This document shows, one piece after another, positions 1-6,470 of a DNA stretch of 8,246 nt; the first letter of the stretch is position 1, and the number at the start of each line of letters is the position of its first letter. This DNA comes from Acidimicrobiia bacterium UBA6912 (GTDB taxonomy: Bacteria; Actinomycetota; Acidimicrobiia; Spongiisociales; UBA5794): positions 4,646 to 12,891 of the forward strand of contig DKBA01000152.1 of assembly GCA_002450985.1 (NCBI GenBank), written 5' to 3'. Made by a program: the position numbers and the translations under genes. Below the pieces are notes generated by a model. That model was not told where the DNA came from. It saw nothing but the letters and a program-made list of their open reading frames with translations, and searched no databases.

Positions 1-45
1 ACGGAGTTAGCGGCGCATCCACGGGTCCACAAGATCGCCCTAAGA

Positions 46-66
46 GGCCGGGAAGGGGTGCCGGCC
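46..66 (-). terminator. GC hairpin downstream of the lipoprotein gene
   Basis: GGCCGG at 46-51 and CCGGCC at 61-66 form a perfect 6-bp stem around a 9-nt loop. Read on the minus strand it lies about 40 nt after the lipoprotein stop codon and is followed by TCTTA, which is only a poor U-tract. Actinobacterial terminators often lack a clean U-tract, so it may end the lipoprotein transcript. I see nothing else convincing in 1-106: no tRNA T-arm, and no open frame with recognisable protein features. Confidence 0.35.
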
Positions 67-106
67 GACGGGCGGACGGCAGGCTCTCACGGTCATCGAC
101 CGCGGC

Positions 107-817
107 TCAGCCGCCGATCTCGGCGGCCCAGTCCTCGAAACCCGCCTCGGGAAGTCCCGAGGACGTGAGGGCGAGCGTCTCGGGTGGCACTTCCACGAAG
201 GCGCCCGCCGTCCAGATGCCCGCCTCGACGGCGACCGACTCGCGGCCGTGGTCGGCGGCGCCCCACTCCACGTAGTCGACGATGGCCGTCGGCGAGTCGA
301 AGGTGGGGGCGGTGTAGAGGCCGAGCTCACCGTCGGCCCGGGTGATCACCCCGAGCGCCCTGCCCAGATCGACACTCCCGGCGAGACCCACCAGGTCGTC
401 GGGGGGCGGCGTGTCGCCGAGCCCCACCGCCACCGTGTCTCCCGGTTGCATGGTGAGCTGGGGAAGCTGCTTGTACGCGGGCCTGCGGCACAGCCAGTGA
501 TCGCCGAGGTCGACAGGGGCGGCACCGACATTGGTGATGAGCACGTAGGGCACCGGCTGGAAGGAGAGGCGGGTCATCGCCAGCACGCCGCCGCCGGGCG
601 CAACCGTGGTGGTGGTCGTCTCGATGCCTGCCGTCGTCGTCGGTGCGGACGTGGTGGAGGAGGGAGCGGACGTCGTCGTCGGAGCCGGCGTGGTGACCGT
701 GGTCGTCGATGCCCCCGCAGTGGTCGTGGTCGCGGCGAGCGAGGTGTCACCGGCGTCTCCGTCGCCGCACGCAGCAGCGACGAGCACGAGGAACGCCACG
801 GCCAGGATACGTTGCAT
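107..817 (-). CDS. Secreted lipoprotein with Thr-rich linker and lamin-tail-like domain
   Basis: This is a 236-residue exported lipoprotein. Residues 1-16 form a lipoprotein signal peptide (short basic start, hydrophobic core) ending in the lipobox A-A-A-C with the lipidated Cys at position 17. Residues about 25-73 are a low-complexity Thr/Ser/Ala/Pro linker, probably a spacer from membrane to the outside and possibly a glycosylation target. Residues about 78-210 resemble a lamin-tail (LTD) type beta-sandwich: a 'VLITNVGAAPVDLGDHWLC' stretch, then 'PGDTVAVGLG', then a conserved-looking 'GELGLY...IVDYVEWGAADHGRE...AGIW' segment. LTD-like domains in bacterial surface proteins are thought to mediate binding or adhesion; the ligand here is unknown. 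The ATG at 817 is favoured because it gives a complete signal peptide and lies 7 nt after a TAGGCT box, suggesting a leaderless mRNA. It is transcribed divergently from the GNAT-acyl-CoA synthetase gene. The lipoprotein call is strong and the LTD call moderate. Confidence 0.85.
   Translation of the reverse strand: MQRILAVAFLVLVAAACGDGDAGDTSLAATTTTAGASTTTVTTPAPTTTSAPSSTTSAPTTTAGIETTTTTVAPGGGVLAMTRLSFQPVPYVLITNVGAAPVDLGDHWLCRRPAYKQLPQLTMQPGDTVAVGLGDTPPPDDLVGLAGSVDLGRALGVITRADGELGLYTAPTFDSPTAIVDYVEWGAADHGRESVAVEAGIWTAGAFVEVPPETLALTSSGLPEAGFEDWAAEIGG
110..127. repeat. 18-bp near-perfect palindrome at the lipoprotein 3' end
   Basis: GCCGCCGA-TC-TCGGCGGC has 8-bp arms around 2 bp and begins immediately beyond the stop codon (107-109) within the last codons of the lipoprotein gene. 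As RNA it could form a 6-7 bp GC stem with a 4-6 nt loop. It may add to transcript-end stability together with the hairpin at 46-66, but it lies in coding sequence for an A-E-I-G-G tail and may be chance in GC-rich DNA. Confidence 0.3.
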
Positions 818-824
818 CGGCGTG

Positions 825-830
825 AGCCTA
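825..830 (-). promoter_or_regulatory. -10 box of probable leaderless promoter for the lipoprotein gene
   Basis: The minus strand reads TAGGCT followed by seven bases and the ATG at 817. This matches the actinobacterial TANNNT -10 element, and the spacing would put the transcription start at or next to the A of the ATG. No Shine-Dalgarno sequence is visible, in keeping with a leaderless message. No recognisable -35 element is seen. Confidence 0.6.
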
Positions 831-857
831 CTGGGCCGGGCAGCATCCGCATGCCGG

Positions 858-863
858 TAGGCT
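858..863 (+). promoter_or_regulatory. -10 box of probable leaderless promoter for the GNAT-acyl-CoA synthetase gene
   Basis: TAGGCT is followed by seven bases and the ATG at 871, the same hexamer and spacing as the divergent lipoprotein gene. No Shine-Dalgarno lies before the ATG, so a leaderless transcript is likely. No clear -35 element is visible 16-19 nt upstream. Confidence 0.6.
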
Positions 864-870
864 CGTTCCC

Positions 871-3639
871 ATGACAGCCGATGCGACGACCGCAGTGCTC
901 CCCGACGGGTACCCGAGCGAGTGGGAGACGGACATCCTCCTCAAGGACGGGTCGACGGTGCATCTCCGTCCCATCCTTCCCACCGACGGCGAGGGGCTCA
1001 ACGATCTGCTCTCCCGCATGTCCCGAGAGAGCGTGTACCACCGCTTCTTCCGGGTGAAGAAGCGGCTCGATCCTGAGGAGATCGAGTACTTCACCGTCCT
1101 CGATTACGCCGACAGGATGGCCTTCATCGTCGAGCGCGACGAGAAGGTCGTCGGGGTCGGCCGCTACGACCGTCAGAAGACGGGCAGCAACGCCGCCGAG
1201 GTCGCCTTTGCCGTCGCCGACGCCGAGCAGGGTCGCGGCATCGGCACCCGGCTGCTCGACTACCTCACCGCCTACGCACGTCCCAAGGGCATCACCGAGT
1301 TCCGGGCGTTCGTCCTCGCCGACAACCACGCCATGATCCGCGTGTTTCGCGGCGCCGGCTACCGGATGCGCCGCGAGCTCGAGGAGGGTGTCTACACGGT
1401 CGAGTTCCCGACGGAAGAGTCGACCGAGACGATCGCCGCCGCCGAGGAGCACGAGAAGCGGGCAACGGCGGCGAGCATCACGCCGCTGTTCTATCCGTAC
1501 TCCATCGCCGTGATCGGAGCCAGCCGTGACCCCGAGTCGATCGGGGGACGGCTCATGGCCAACCTGCTGTCCGGCGACTTCACTGGGCCGGTCTACCCGG
1601 TGAACCCGAAGGCCGAGGTGGTGCGCTCGATGCTCGCCTACAAGTCGGTGCTCGATTGCCCCACCGTCGTCGACCTCGCCTTCGTCGTCGTCCCCGCCCG
1701 CCACGTCATCCCCGTGGCCGAGCAGTGTGCCGAGAAGGGCGTGAAGGGCATCGTCGTCATCTCGGCCGGCTTCGGTGAGACGGGCACCGAGGGTGCAATC
1801 CTCGAGGACCGCCTTCTCGAGGTGGCGCGCGAGCACTCGATTCGGATGGTGGGCCCGAACTGCATGGGACTCGTCAACACCGACCCGGCCGTGCAGCTCG
1901 ACGGACAGTTCGGCCCGGTACGCCCCAAGCGGGGCAACGTCGCCATGTCGTCGCAGAGCGGCGCCCTCGGCATCGCCATCCTCGACTACGCCACGAAGCT
2001 CAACATCGGCATCTCCAGCTTCGTGTCGGTCGGCAACAAGGCGGACATCTCGGGTAACGACCTCCTCCTCTACTGGGAGGACGACCCGGCGACGGACGTG
2101 ATCCTCCTCTACCTGGAGTCGTTCGGTAACCCGCGCCGGTTCGCCAGGATCGCGAGACGTATCGGCAAGAAGAAGCCCATCGTGGCCGTGAAGTCGGGAC
2201 GGACGACGGCGGGTGCCCGTGCCGCCAGCTCGCACACCGGCTCGCTGGCCAGCCTGGACATCGCCGTCGACGCCCTCTTCCACCAGTCCGGCGTGATCCG
2301 CACCGCAACGCTGTCGCAACTCTTCGACGTCACTGCGCTCCTCGCCAACCAGCCCCTCCCCGCCGGGAGGCGGGTTGGCATCATCACCAATGCCGGCGGC
2401 CCGGCCATCCTGGCGGTGGACGCCCTCGAGTCGCGCAACCTTGAGGTCGTCGAGTTCTCGCCCGATCTCCAGGACCGGTTGCGCGACCTGCTCTCTCCCG
2501 AGGCCGCCGTCCGCAACCCGGTCGACATGATCGCCTCTGCCGGCCCCGACCAGTTCGGCGCCTGCATCGATCTGGTCATGACGTCCGACGAGGTCGATGC
2601 GGTGATGGCGATCTTCATCCCCGCCTCGCCGCAGGGTGCCGACGAGATCGCAACGGCGATCGGGGCGGCAGCGGCGGCCCGGCACGGCGAGAAGCCGTTC
2701 GTTGCCGTCTACATGAGCTCGGAGGGTGCGCCGGACACACTGTCGGCGGGGGACAACCGCATCCCGGTGTACCCCTTCCCCGAACAGGCGGCGCGGGCGC
2801 TCGGCCATGCCGTGGAGTACGCAGACTGGCGTACCCGGCCGACCGGTGAGGTCGTCCGTTTCGAGGACGTGGACTTCCCCGCCGCCCAGATCGTCGTGAC
2901 CCAAGCCGTGCTGCGGGTCGGAGAGGTCGGCGGCTGGCTCGACCCAGACGAGGTGGAGGCGCTGCTCGGCGCGTACGGACTGCGGCTTCCGGCGAGCGGC
3001 ATCGCAAGGACGGCCGACGAGGCAGTGGCCCTCGCCGCCGGATTCCGCGGCTCGGCCGTGCTCAAGGTCATCGCGCCCTCGGCGGTGCACAAATCCGACG
3101 TCGGGGGGGTCGCGCTCGACGTGAAGGGCGAGGAGGCCGTGCGCCGCGCCTTCGAGCAGGTCACGGGGGCCGTCCCCGATGCGGAGGGCGCCCTCGTGCA
3201 GGAGTTCGTCGCCGGCGGTCACGAGGTCCTGATCGGAATGACCCAGGATCCGACGTTTGGCCCTCTCATCGTGTTCGGGCTCGGTGGCGTGTTCGTCGAG
3301 CTCATCGGCGATGTGGCTTTCCGGATCCACCCGCTCACCGATCTCGACGCAGAGGAGATGATCAGCGACGTGAAGTCGAGCAAGCTGCTCGAGGGATACC
3401 GCGGCGGGGAGCCGGGTGACCTGGAGGCGGTGCGGGAAGCGCTGCTGCGAGTCTCGGCCCTCGTCGAGGATTTCCCCGAGATCGCCGAGATGGACCTCAA
3501 CCCGGTGAAGGTCGCCGGCCCCGGCCACGGGCTCACCGTGGTCGACGCGAGAGTGAAGGTGCGCCCGGCGCAACGGGCGTGGGTTCCCGAGCCCGAGCTG
3601 AGGTCGGTGCGGGCCACGCCGCCGCGAATGGCACAATGA
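871..3639 (+). CDS. GNAT N-acetyltransferase fused to NDP-forming acyl-CoA synthetase (Pat-like protein acetyltransferase)
   Basis: This 922-residue fusion has an N-terminal GNAT acetyltransferase domain (about 28-180), a CoA-binding Rossmann domain (about 205-335), succinyl-CoA-ligase-like domains (about 350-660) and a C-terminal ATP-grasp domain (about 690-900). GNAT evidence is the acetyl-CoA loop Q120-GRGIG-T126 with acidic E110 on the preceding strand. Synthetase evidence is 'VIGASRDPESIGG' (214-226), 'SSHTGSLA' with H455 (position of the phospho-histidine in ADP-forming acetyl-CoA synthetases), 'KSDVGGVALD' (741-750) and 'EMDLNPVKV' (873-881). Pat/YfiQ-type enzymes use acetyl-CoA to acetylate lysines of metabolic enzymes such as acetyl-CoA synthetase. 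In the E. coli enzyme GNAT is C-terminal; here the order is reversed, as in some actinobacterial homologues. The retained His leaves open a real acyl-CoA ligase activity. It is cytosolic, with no signal peptide. The CBS-BON gene follows after 28 nt, so co-transcription is likely. Domain calls are firm; the physiological substrate is inferred. Confidence 0.93.
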   Translation: MTADATTAVLPDGYPSEWETDILLKDGSTVHLRPILPTDGEGLNDLLSRMSRESVYHRFFRVKKRLDPEEIEYFTVLDYADRMAFIVERDEKVVGVGRYDRQKTGSNAAEVAFAVADAEQGRGIGTRLLDYLTAYARPKGITEFRAFVLADNHAMIRVFRGAGYRMRRELEEGVYTVEFPTEESTETIAAAEEHEKRATAASITPLFYPYSIAVIGASRDPESIGGRLMANLLSGDFTGPVYPVNPKAEVVRSMLAYKSVLDCPTVVDLAFVVVPARHVIPVAEQCAEKGVKGIVVISAGFGETGTEGAILEDRLLEVAREHSIRMVGPNCMGLVNTDPAVQLDGQFGPVRPKRGNVAMSSQSGALGIAILDYATKLNIGISSFVSVGNKADISGNDLLLYWEDDPATDVILLYLESFGNPRRFARIARRIGKKKPIVAVKSGRTTAGARAASSHTGSLASLDIAVDALFHQSGVIRTATLSQLFDVTALLANQPLPAGRRVGIITNAGGPAILAVDALESRNLEVVEFSPDLQDRLRDLLSPEAAVRNPVDMIASAGPDQFGACIDLVMTSDEVDAVMAIFIPASPQGADEIATAIGAAAAARHGEKPFVAVYMSSEGAPDTLSAGDNRIPVYPFPEQAARALGHAVEYADWRTRPTGEVVRFEDVDFPAAQIVVTQAVLRVGEVGGWLDPDEVEALLGAYGLRLPASGIARTADEAVALAAGFRGSAVLKVIAPSAVHKSDVGGVALDVKGEEAVRRAFEQVTGAVPDAEGALVQEFVAGGHEVLIGMTQDPTFGPLIVFGLGGVFVELIGDVAFRIHPLTDLDAEEMISDVKSSKLLEGYRGGEPGDLEAVREALLRVSALVEDFPEIAEMDLNPVKVAGPGHGLTVVDARVKVRPAQRAWVPEPELRSVRATPPRMAQ

Positions 3640-3655
3640 GGATCCACACCCCAGT

Positions 3656-3661
3656 GGGAGG
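3656..3661 (+). promoter_or_regulatory. Ribosome binding site deciding the GTG start of the CBS-BON gene
   Basis: GGGAGG lies 6 nt before GTG 3668. It supports this start over the in-frame ATG at 3686, and the resulting N-terminus (MQVVDVMTTDVI) has the usual CBS-protein beginning. It is the only strong Shine-Dalgarno site in the window, in contrast to the leaderless-looking starts at 817, 871 and 5148. A CACAAT sequence at 3632-3637 overlapping the upstream stop could be a weak -10 box, but it matches poorly. Confidence 0.7.
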
Positions 3662-3667
3662 CCGGAC

Positions 3668-4279
3668 GTGCAAGTAGTCGATGTCATGACCACCGATGTG
3701 ATCTCGGTCACGCCGGACACGCCCATCAAGGACGCGGCACGGTTGATGTTCCGCAACCGAGTGAGCGGCCTGCCCGTGTGCGACGAGTCGTCCTGTCTCA
3801 TCGGGATCATCACCGAGGCCGACTTCCTCAGGCTCGAGGTCGCCCGGCAGGAGGCCGATGAGCCGCAACCGATCGAGACGGTCGGTGAGGTGATGAACCG
3901 CTCGGTCCTGACGATCGGGCCGGACCACAGCATCGCCGAGGCGGCGCGCAAGATGGTCGTCAACGACGTGAACCGGCTGCCGGTCGTCGATGCCCGCTCC
4001 CACATCCTGGGCATCATCTCGCGTCTCGACGTCGTCGCCGTCTTCACCCGTCCCGACGACGTCATCGAGGACGAGATCCGCGAGGACGTCATCCGTCGGG
4101 TGCTCTTCGTCGACCCGGACTCCGTCGGTGTCTCGGTGGCCAACGGCATCGTGACGTTCGAGGGCGAGATCGGCACGAGGACCGAGGCGCGCCTGCTGGA
4201 AGAGGTGGTGCGGCGCCTCGACGGCGTGATCCGCGTCGAGAACGGGCTGTCCTGGCGCATCGACGACGAGGCGCGTTGA
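3668..4279 (+). CDS. CBS-CBS-BON domain protein
   Basis: This 203-residue cytosolic protein has two CBS motifs and a BON domain. CBS1 spans about residues 7-58 and ends in 'GIITEADFL'; CBS2 spans about 75-127 and ends in 'GIISRLDVV'. Both carry the T/S-x-x-D signature (T49..D52, S118..D121) that contacts ribose in adenosine-binding CBS pairs. The BON domain (about 133-199) shows the usual 'V.V.NGIVTFEGEI..R.EA..L...VRRLDGVIRVEN' pattern. CBS pairs sense AMP, ADP, ATP or S-adenosylmethionine in many families, and BON domains bind lipids or mediate association. No signal peptide or membrane segment is seen, so this is a soluble sensor or regulator. GTG start is supported by GGGAGG at 3656-3661. 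It sits 28 nt after the Pat-like gene, and its stop overlaps the TTG start of the next gene, so the three are probably co-expressed. The ligand is unknown. Confidence 0.92.
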   Translation: MQVVDVMTTDVISVTPDTPIKDAARLMFRNRVSGLPVCDESSCLIGIITEADFLRLEVARQEADEPQPIETVGEVMNRSVLTIGPDHSIAEAARKMVVNDVNRLPVVDARSHILGIISRLDVVAVFTRPDDVIEDEIREDVIRRVLFVDPDSVGVSVANGIVTFEGEIGTRTEARLLEEVVRRLDGVIRVENGLSWRIDDEAR

Positions 4280-5136
4280 GACGCACGTGGCGGCGCAGGC
4301 CGGCGGCGGGCATCACGCTCGCCACCGAGACCACCGAATGGGGGGAGGCGCCGCGGCCGCTGGTCGTGGCCTCCCATGCCACGGGCTTCTGCAAGGAGGT
4401 CTTCCATCCCGTCATCGAGGAGCTCGCCGCCCTGGTGCCGGCCGCCGAGGTGCTCGCCTTCGATCACCGGGCGCACGGTGACTCGGATGCTCCTGAGCCG
4501 CCGTTCGATTGGTGGAGCCTCGGCCGGGACGTGCTCGCGCTGATCGATGGACGGACCGCCGCAGTAGGCGTTGGCCACTCCGCCGGTGCCGCAGCGCTCG
4601 TGATGGCCGAGTTGCTCGCCCCGGGCACTTTTTCCGCGCTGGTGCTCGTCGAGCCGATCGTGTTCCCCGGCCCCTACGGCCACTTCGACCATCCGCTCGT
4701 CGACGCCGCCCTCAAGCGGCGGAGGACCTTCGTCGATCCCGCGGCCGCCTACGACAACTTCGCCGGCAAACCGCCGTTCGACACGTGGGATCACCGCGCC
4801 CTCGACGCCTACATCACAGGCGGGCTCGTTCCGATCGGGAACGAGTGGCGGCTGAAGTGCGAGCCGGCGCTCGAAGCCGAGTTCTATCGGGCGGCGACGG
4901 CACACGGTGCCTGGGAGCGGCTCGTCGAAGTCGGCTCCGAGGTCGTCCTCGTCGCCGGTGAGTACTCGGATTCGCACCCCGGCCCGTTCTTGGAGGAGAC
5001 GGCGCGGCGGCTCGGCGCCGGCCACGTCGACGTCGTGCCCGGGGCGACGCACTTCGTCCCGATGGAGCAACCCGAGCGCATCGCCCGTCATGTCGCGACG
5101 GCGCTCGGCTCCGCTGAACGGCACGCGCCCCGGTAA
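4276..5136 (+). CDS. Alpha/beta-fold hydrolase
   Basis: This 286-residue alpha/beta hydrolase has an oxyanion-region motif 'SHATGFCKE' (33-41), 'FDHRAHGDSDAP' (62-73), a nucleophile elbow G100-H-S102-A-G104 and the catalytic His in 'GATHFVPMEQPERIA' (H259). An acidic residue in 'VLVAGEYSDSHP' (E229 or D232) probably completes the triad. The cap region at about 135-215 is rich in aromatic and charged residues. No signal peptide is convincing; the Arg-rich first eight residues are odd but lack a hydrophobic stretch. The start is TTG at 4276, sharing TTGA with the upstream stop codon, which suggests translational coupling; no ATG or GTG is available in frame before the fold begins. The substrate cannot be told from sequence. 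Because menF and menD lie downstream, a MenH-like role is conceivable, but the gene is grouped with the CBS-BON gene and the menF gene appears to have its own promoter, so I do not assign menH. Confidence 0.88.
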   Translation: MRRTWRRRPAAGITLATETTEWGEAPRPLVVASHATGFCKEVFHPVIEELAALVPAAEVLAFDHRAHGDSDAPEPPFDWWSLGRDVLALIDGRTAAVGVGHSAGAAALVMAELLAPGTFSALVLVEPIVFPGPYGHFDHPLVDAALKRRRTFVDPAAAYDNFAGKPPFDTWDHRALDAYITGGLVPIGNEWRLKCEPALEAEFYRAATAHGAWERLVEVGSEVVLVAGEYSDSHPGPFLEETARRLGAGHVDVVPGATHFVPMEQPERIARHVATALGSAERHAPR

Positions 5137-5139
5137 CAT
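5134..5139 (+). promoter_or_regulatory. -10 box of probable leaderless promoter for menF, on the upstream stop codon
   Basis: TAACAT fits TANNNT and lies 8 nt before the ATG at 5148. Its first three bases are the TAA stop codon of the hydrolase gene. No Shine-Dalgarno is present before the ATG. The spacing is one base longer than at the divergent promoters at 825-863. No good -35 is visible. Confidence 0.45.
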
Positions 5140-5147
5140 CTCGCCCG

Positions 5148-6470
5148 ATGCTGCTCACCCCCTTCGCCCTCGCAGACGTTGCCGCGCAGGTGAGCGGCCC
5201 CACGGAGCGGTTCCGCTTCGCCGTCGTCCCCGCGGCCGTCGATCCGCTCGATTTCGTCACGGCGGCGGCTCCACTGTTCGCCTCGGCTCGGTACCTGGCA
5301 ACGCCGGGGGGAGTTCGCATCGGCGGGGTGGGGACGGCGTGGCGCGCCGAGGCCGGCGGGCCGCGCCGGTTCGAGCAGCTCGACACCGCCCTCGCCGGCC
5401 GACCTGCGCTGCCGGATGAGGCCAGGATGCTGCTCGGCTTTGCATTTGCGCCCGACGGGGCAACCGCCGAGGAGTGGAGCGATTTCGCCTCTGCCGAGGT
5501 AGTCCTGCCGTCTGTTACCGCGATCGACGACGGCACGCGTCGGGTGCTGGTCGTGGCGGTCCCCCCAGGCGCCGAGGCGGGGGGCGTCGTCTCCCTGCTG
5601 AGGAATCTCGAGCCGGCGGGTCCGGCTCGACTGCCGGGATACGGCGACCATTCGGTGCAGTCCGTGCCGTCGGGCGCCGAGTGGTGTGGCGCGGTCGACG
5701 AGGCGGTCGAGGCGATCAGGGCAGGATCGCTCTACAAAGTGGTGCTCGCCCGCTCGGTGGTTGTGAAGACCGAGATGACGATCGATCCGTTCGAGGTGGT
5801 GCACCACCTCGGCGAGCGCAATCCCCAATGCCACGTCTACGGATGGCAGATCGGCGACACGGCCTTCGTCGGCGCCAGCCCCGAGCTCCTCATCGCAGTG
5901 CGGGGCGACCAGATTCGCGCCAACCCGCTGGCGGGATCCGCACCCCGCGGCGACGGCGACGAGGAGGACCGTGCCGTGGGAGCGGCGCTCATGGCGAGCG
6001 CCAAGGACCGTGCCGAGCACGCCCTGGTCGTCGACGACATCGCCGCCCGGCTCCGTCCGCTCACCTCCGAGCTCACCGTGCCCGCTGCCCCGTCGCTGCG
6101 ACGCATCGCCACGGTGCAGCACCTGTCCACGGAGATCACCGGGACGATGGCGAACGGGACGTCGATGTTCGGGCTGCTGGACCGGCTCCATCCGACACCT
6201 GCGGTGGGCGGGACGCCGCGGGCCGAGGCGATGGCATTCATCGACAAGGTCGAGGGCATGGACCGCGGCTGGTACAGCGGCGGTGTCGGCTGGCTCGGTC
6301 CGGACGGTGGCGGCGACGTCGCCGTGGCCCTGCGCTGCGGCCTCCTCTCGGCGCGGACCGGGCGGCTCTACGCAGGAAACGGGATCGTCGCCGAGTCGGA
6401 ACCCGAGGCCGAGCTCATCGAGACCCGGTGGAAGTTCCGGCCCATGTTCAATCTGCTCACGGCGACGTGA
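5148..6470 (+). CDS. menF: Isochorismate synthase (menaquinone pathway)
   Basis: This 440-residue protein of the chorismate-binding family (MenF/EntC/DhbC group) converts chorismate to isochorismate, the entry to menaquinone. Diagnostic motifs are 'GSLYKVVLAR' (193-202, with K197 the expected general base), 'GASPELL' (242-248, E246 the expected general acid, spaced as in MenF), 'NPLAGSAPRG' (259-268), 'TGTMANGT' (331-338), 'GGTPRAEAM' (354-362) and 'YAGNGIVAESEPEAELIETRWK' split across 408-429 with acidic Mg-binding residues. Its length suits the family. A siderophore or salicylate role is the main alternative; menD nearby favours menaquinone. The start ATG 5148 comes 11 nt after the hydrolase stop and follows a TAACAT box, so it probably has its own leaderless promoter. 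Its stop overlaps the next gene's GTG (GTGA). Confidence 0.9.
   Translation: MLLTPFALADVAAQVSGPTERFRFAVVPAAVDPLDFVTAAAPLFASARYLATPGGVRIGGVGTAWRAEAGGPRRFEQLDTALAGRPALPDEARMLLGFAFAPDGATAEEWSDFASAEVVLPSVTAIDDGTRRVLVVAVPPGAEAGGVVSLLRNLEPAGPARLPGYGDHSVQSVPSGAEWCGAVDEAVEAIRAGSLYKVVLARSVVVKTEMTIDPFEVVHHLGERNPQCHVYGWQIGDTAFVGASPELLIAVRGDQIRANPLAGSAPRGDGDEEDRAVGAALMASAKDRAEHALVVDDIAARLRPLTSELTVPAAPSLRRIATVQHLSTEITGTMANGTSMFGLLDRLHPTPAVGGTPRAEAMAFIDKVEGMDRGWYSGGVGWLGPDGGGDVAVALRCGLLSARTGRLYAGNGIVAESEPEAELIETRWKFRPMFNLLTAT

Larger units (their letters stand above)
824..864. repeat. 8-bp inverted repeat spanning the divergent promoters
   Basis: GAGCCTAC at 824-831 and GTAGGCTC at 857-864 are exact inverted repeats separated by 25 bp. 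They contain the two -10 boxes. Between them is a smaller inverted repeat GCAT-N4-ATGC (843-854). The symmetry may simply reflect two copies of one promoter type, or may be a shared control site. Confidence 0.5.

Noticed and set aside
1..45. Possible tRNA end or gene end at the left edge
   Set aside because: No T-loop, CCA or acceptor pairing can be found on either strand, and the open frames are too short to judge.
601..740. A repeat-like run of GTSGTCGTC units that might be a tandem repeat or regulatory array
   Set aside because: It is the reverse complement of the Thr-rich linker codons of the lipoprotein; the period is irregular and explained by the protein sequence.
3632..3637. CACAAT as a separate promoter for the CBS-BON gene
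   Set aside because: It lacks the first T of the TANNNT consensus, has no -35, and the gene has a strong Shine-Dalgarno close behind the upstream gene, so co-transcription is simpler.
574..5139. A 1521-codon stop-free frame on the minus strand, antisense to the Pat-like, CBS-BON and hydrolase genes
   Set aside because: It is in register with the sense codons of the first and third genes, so it can only be broken by sense TTA, CTA or TCA codons, which this GC-rich genome avoids. Its translation is low-complexity Arg/Gly/Asp/Glu-rich and has no domain motif.
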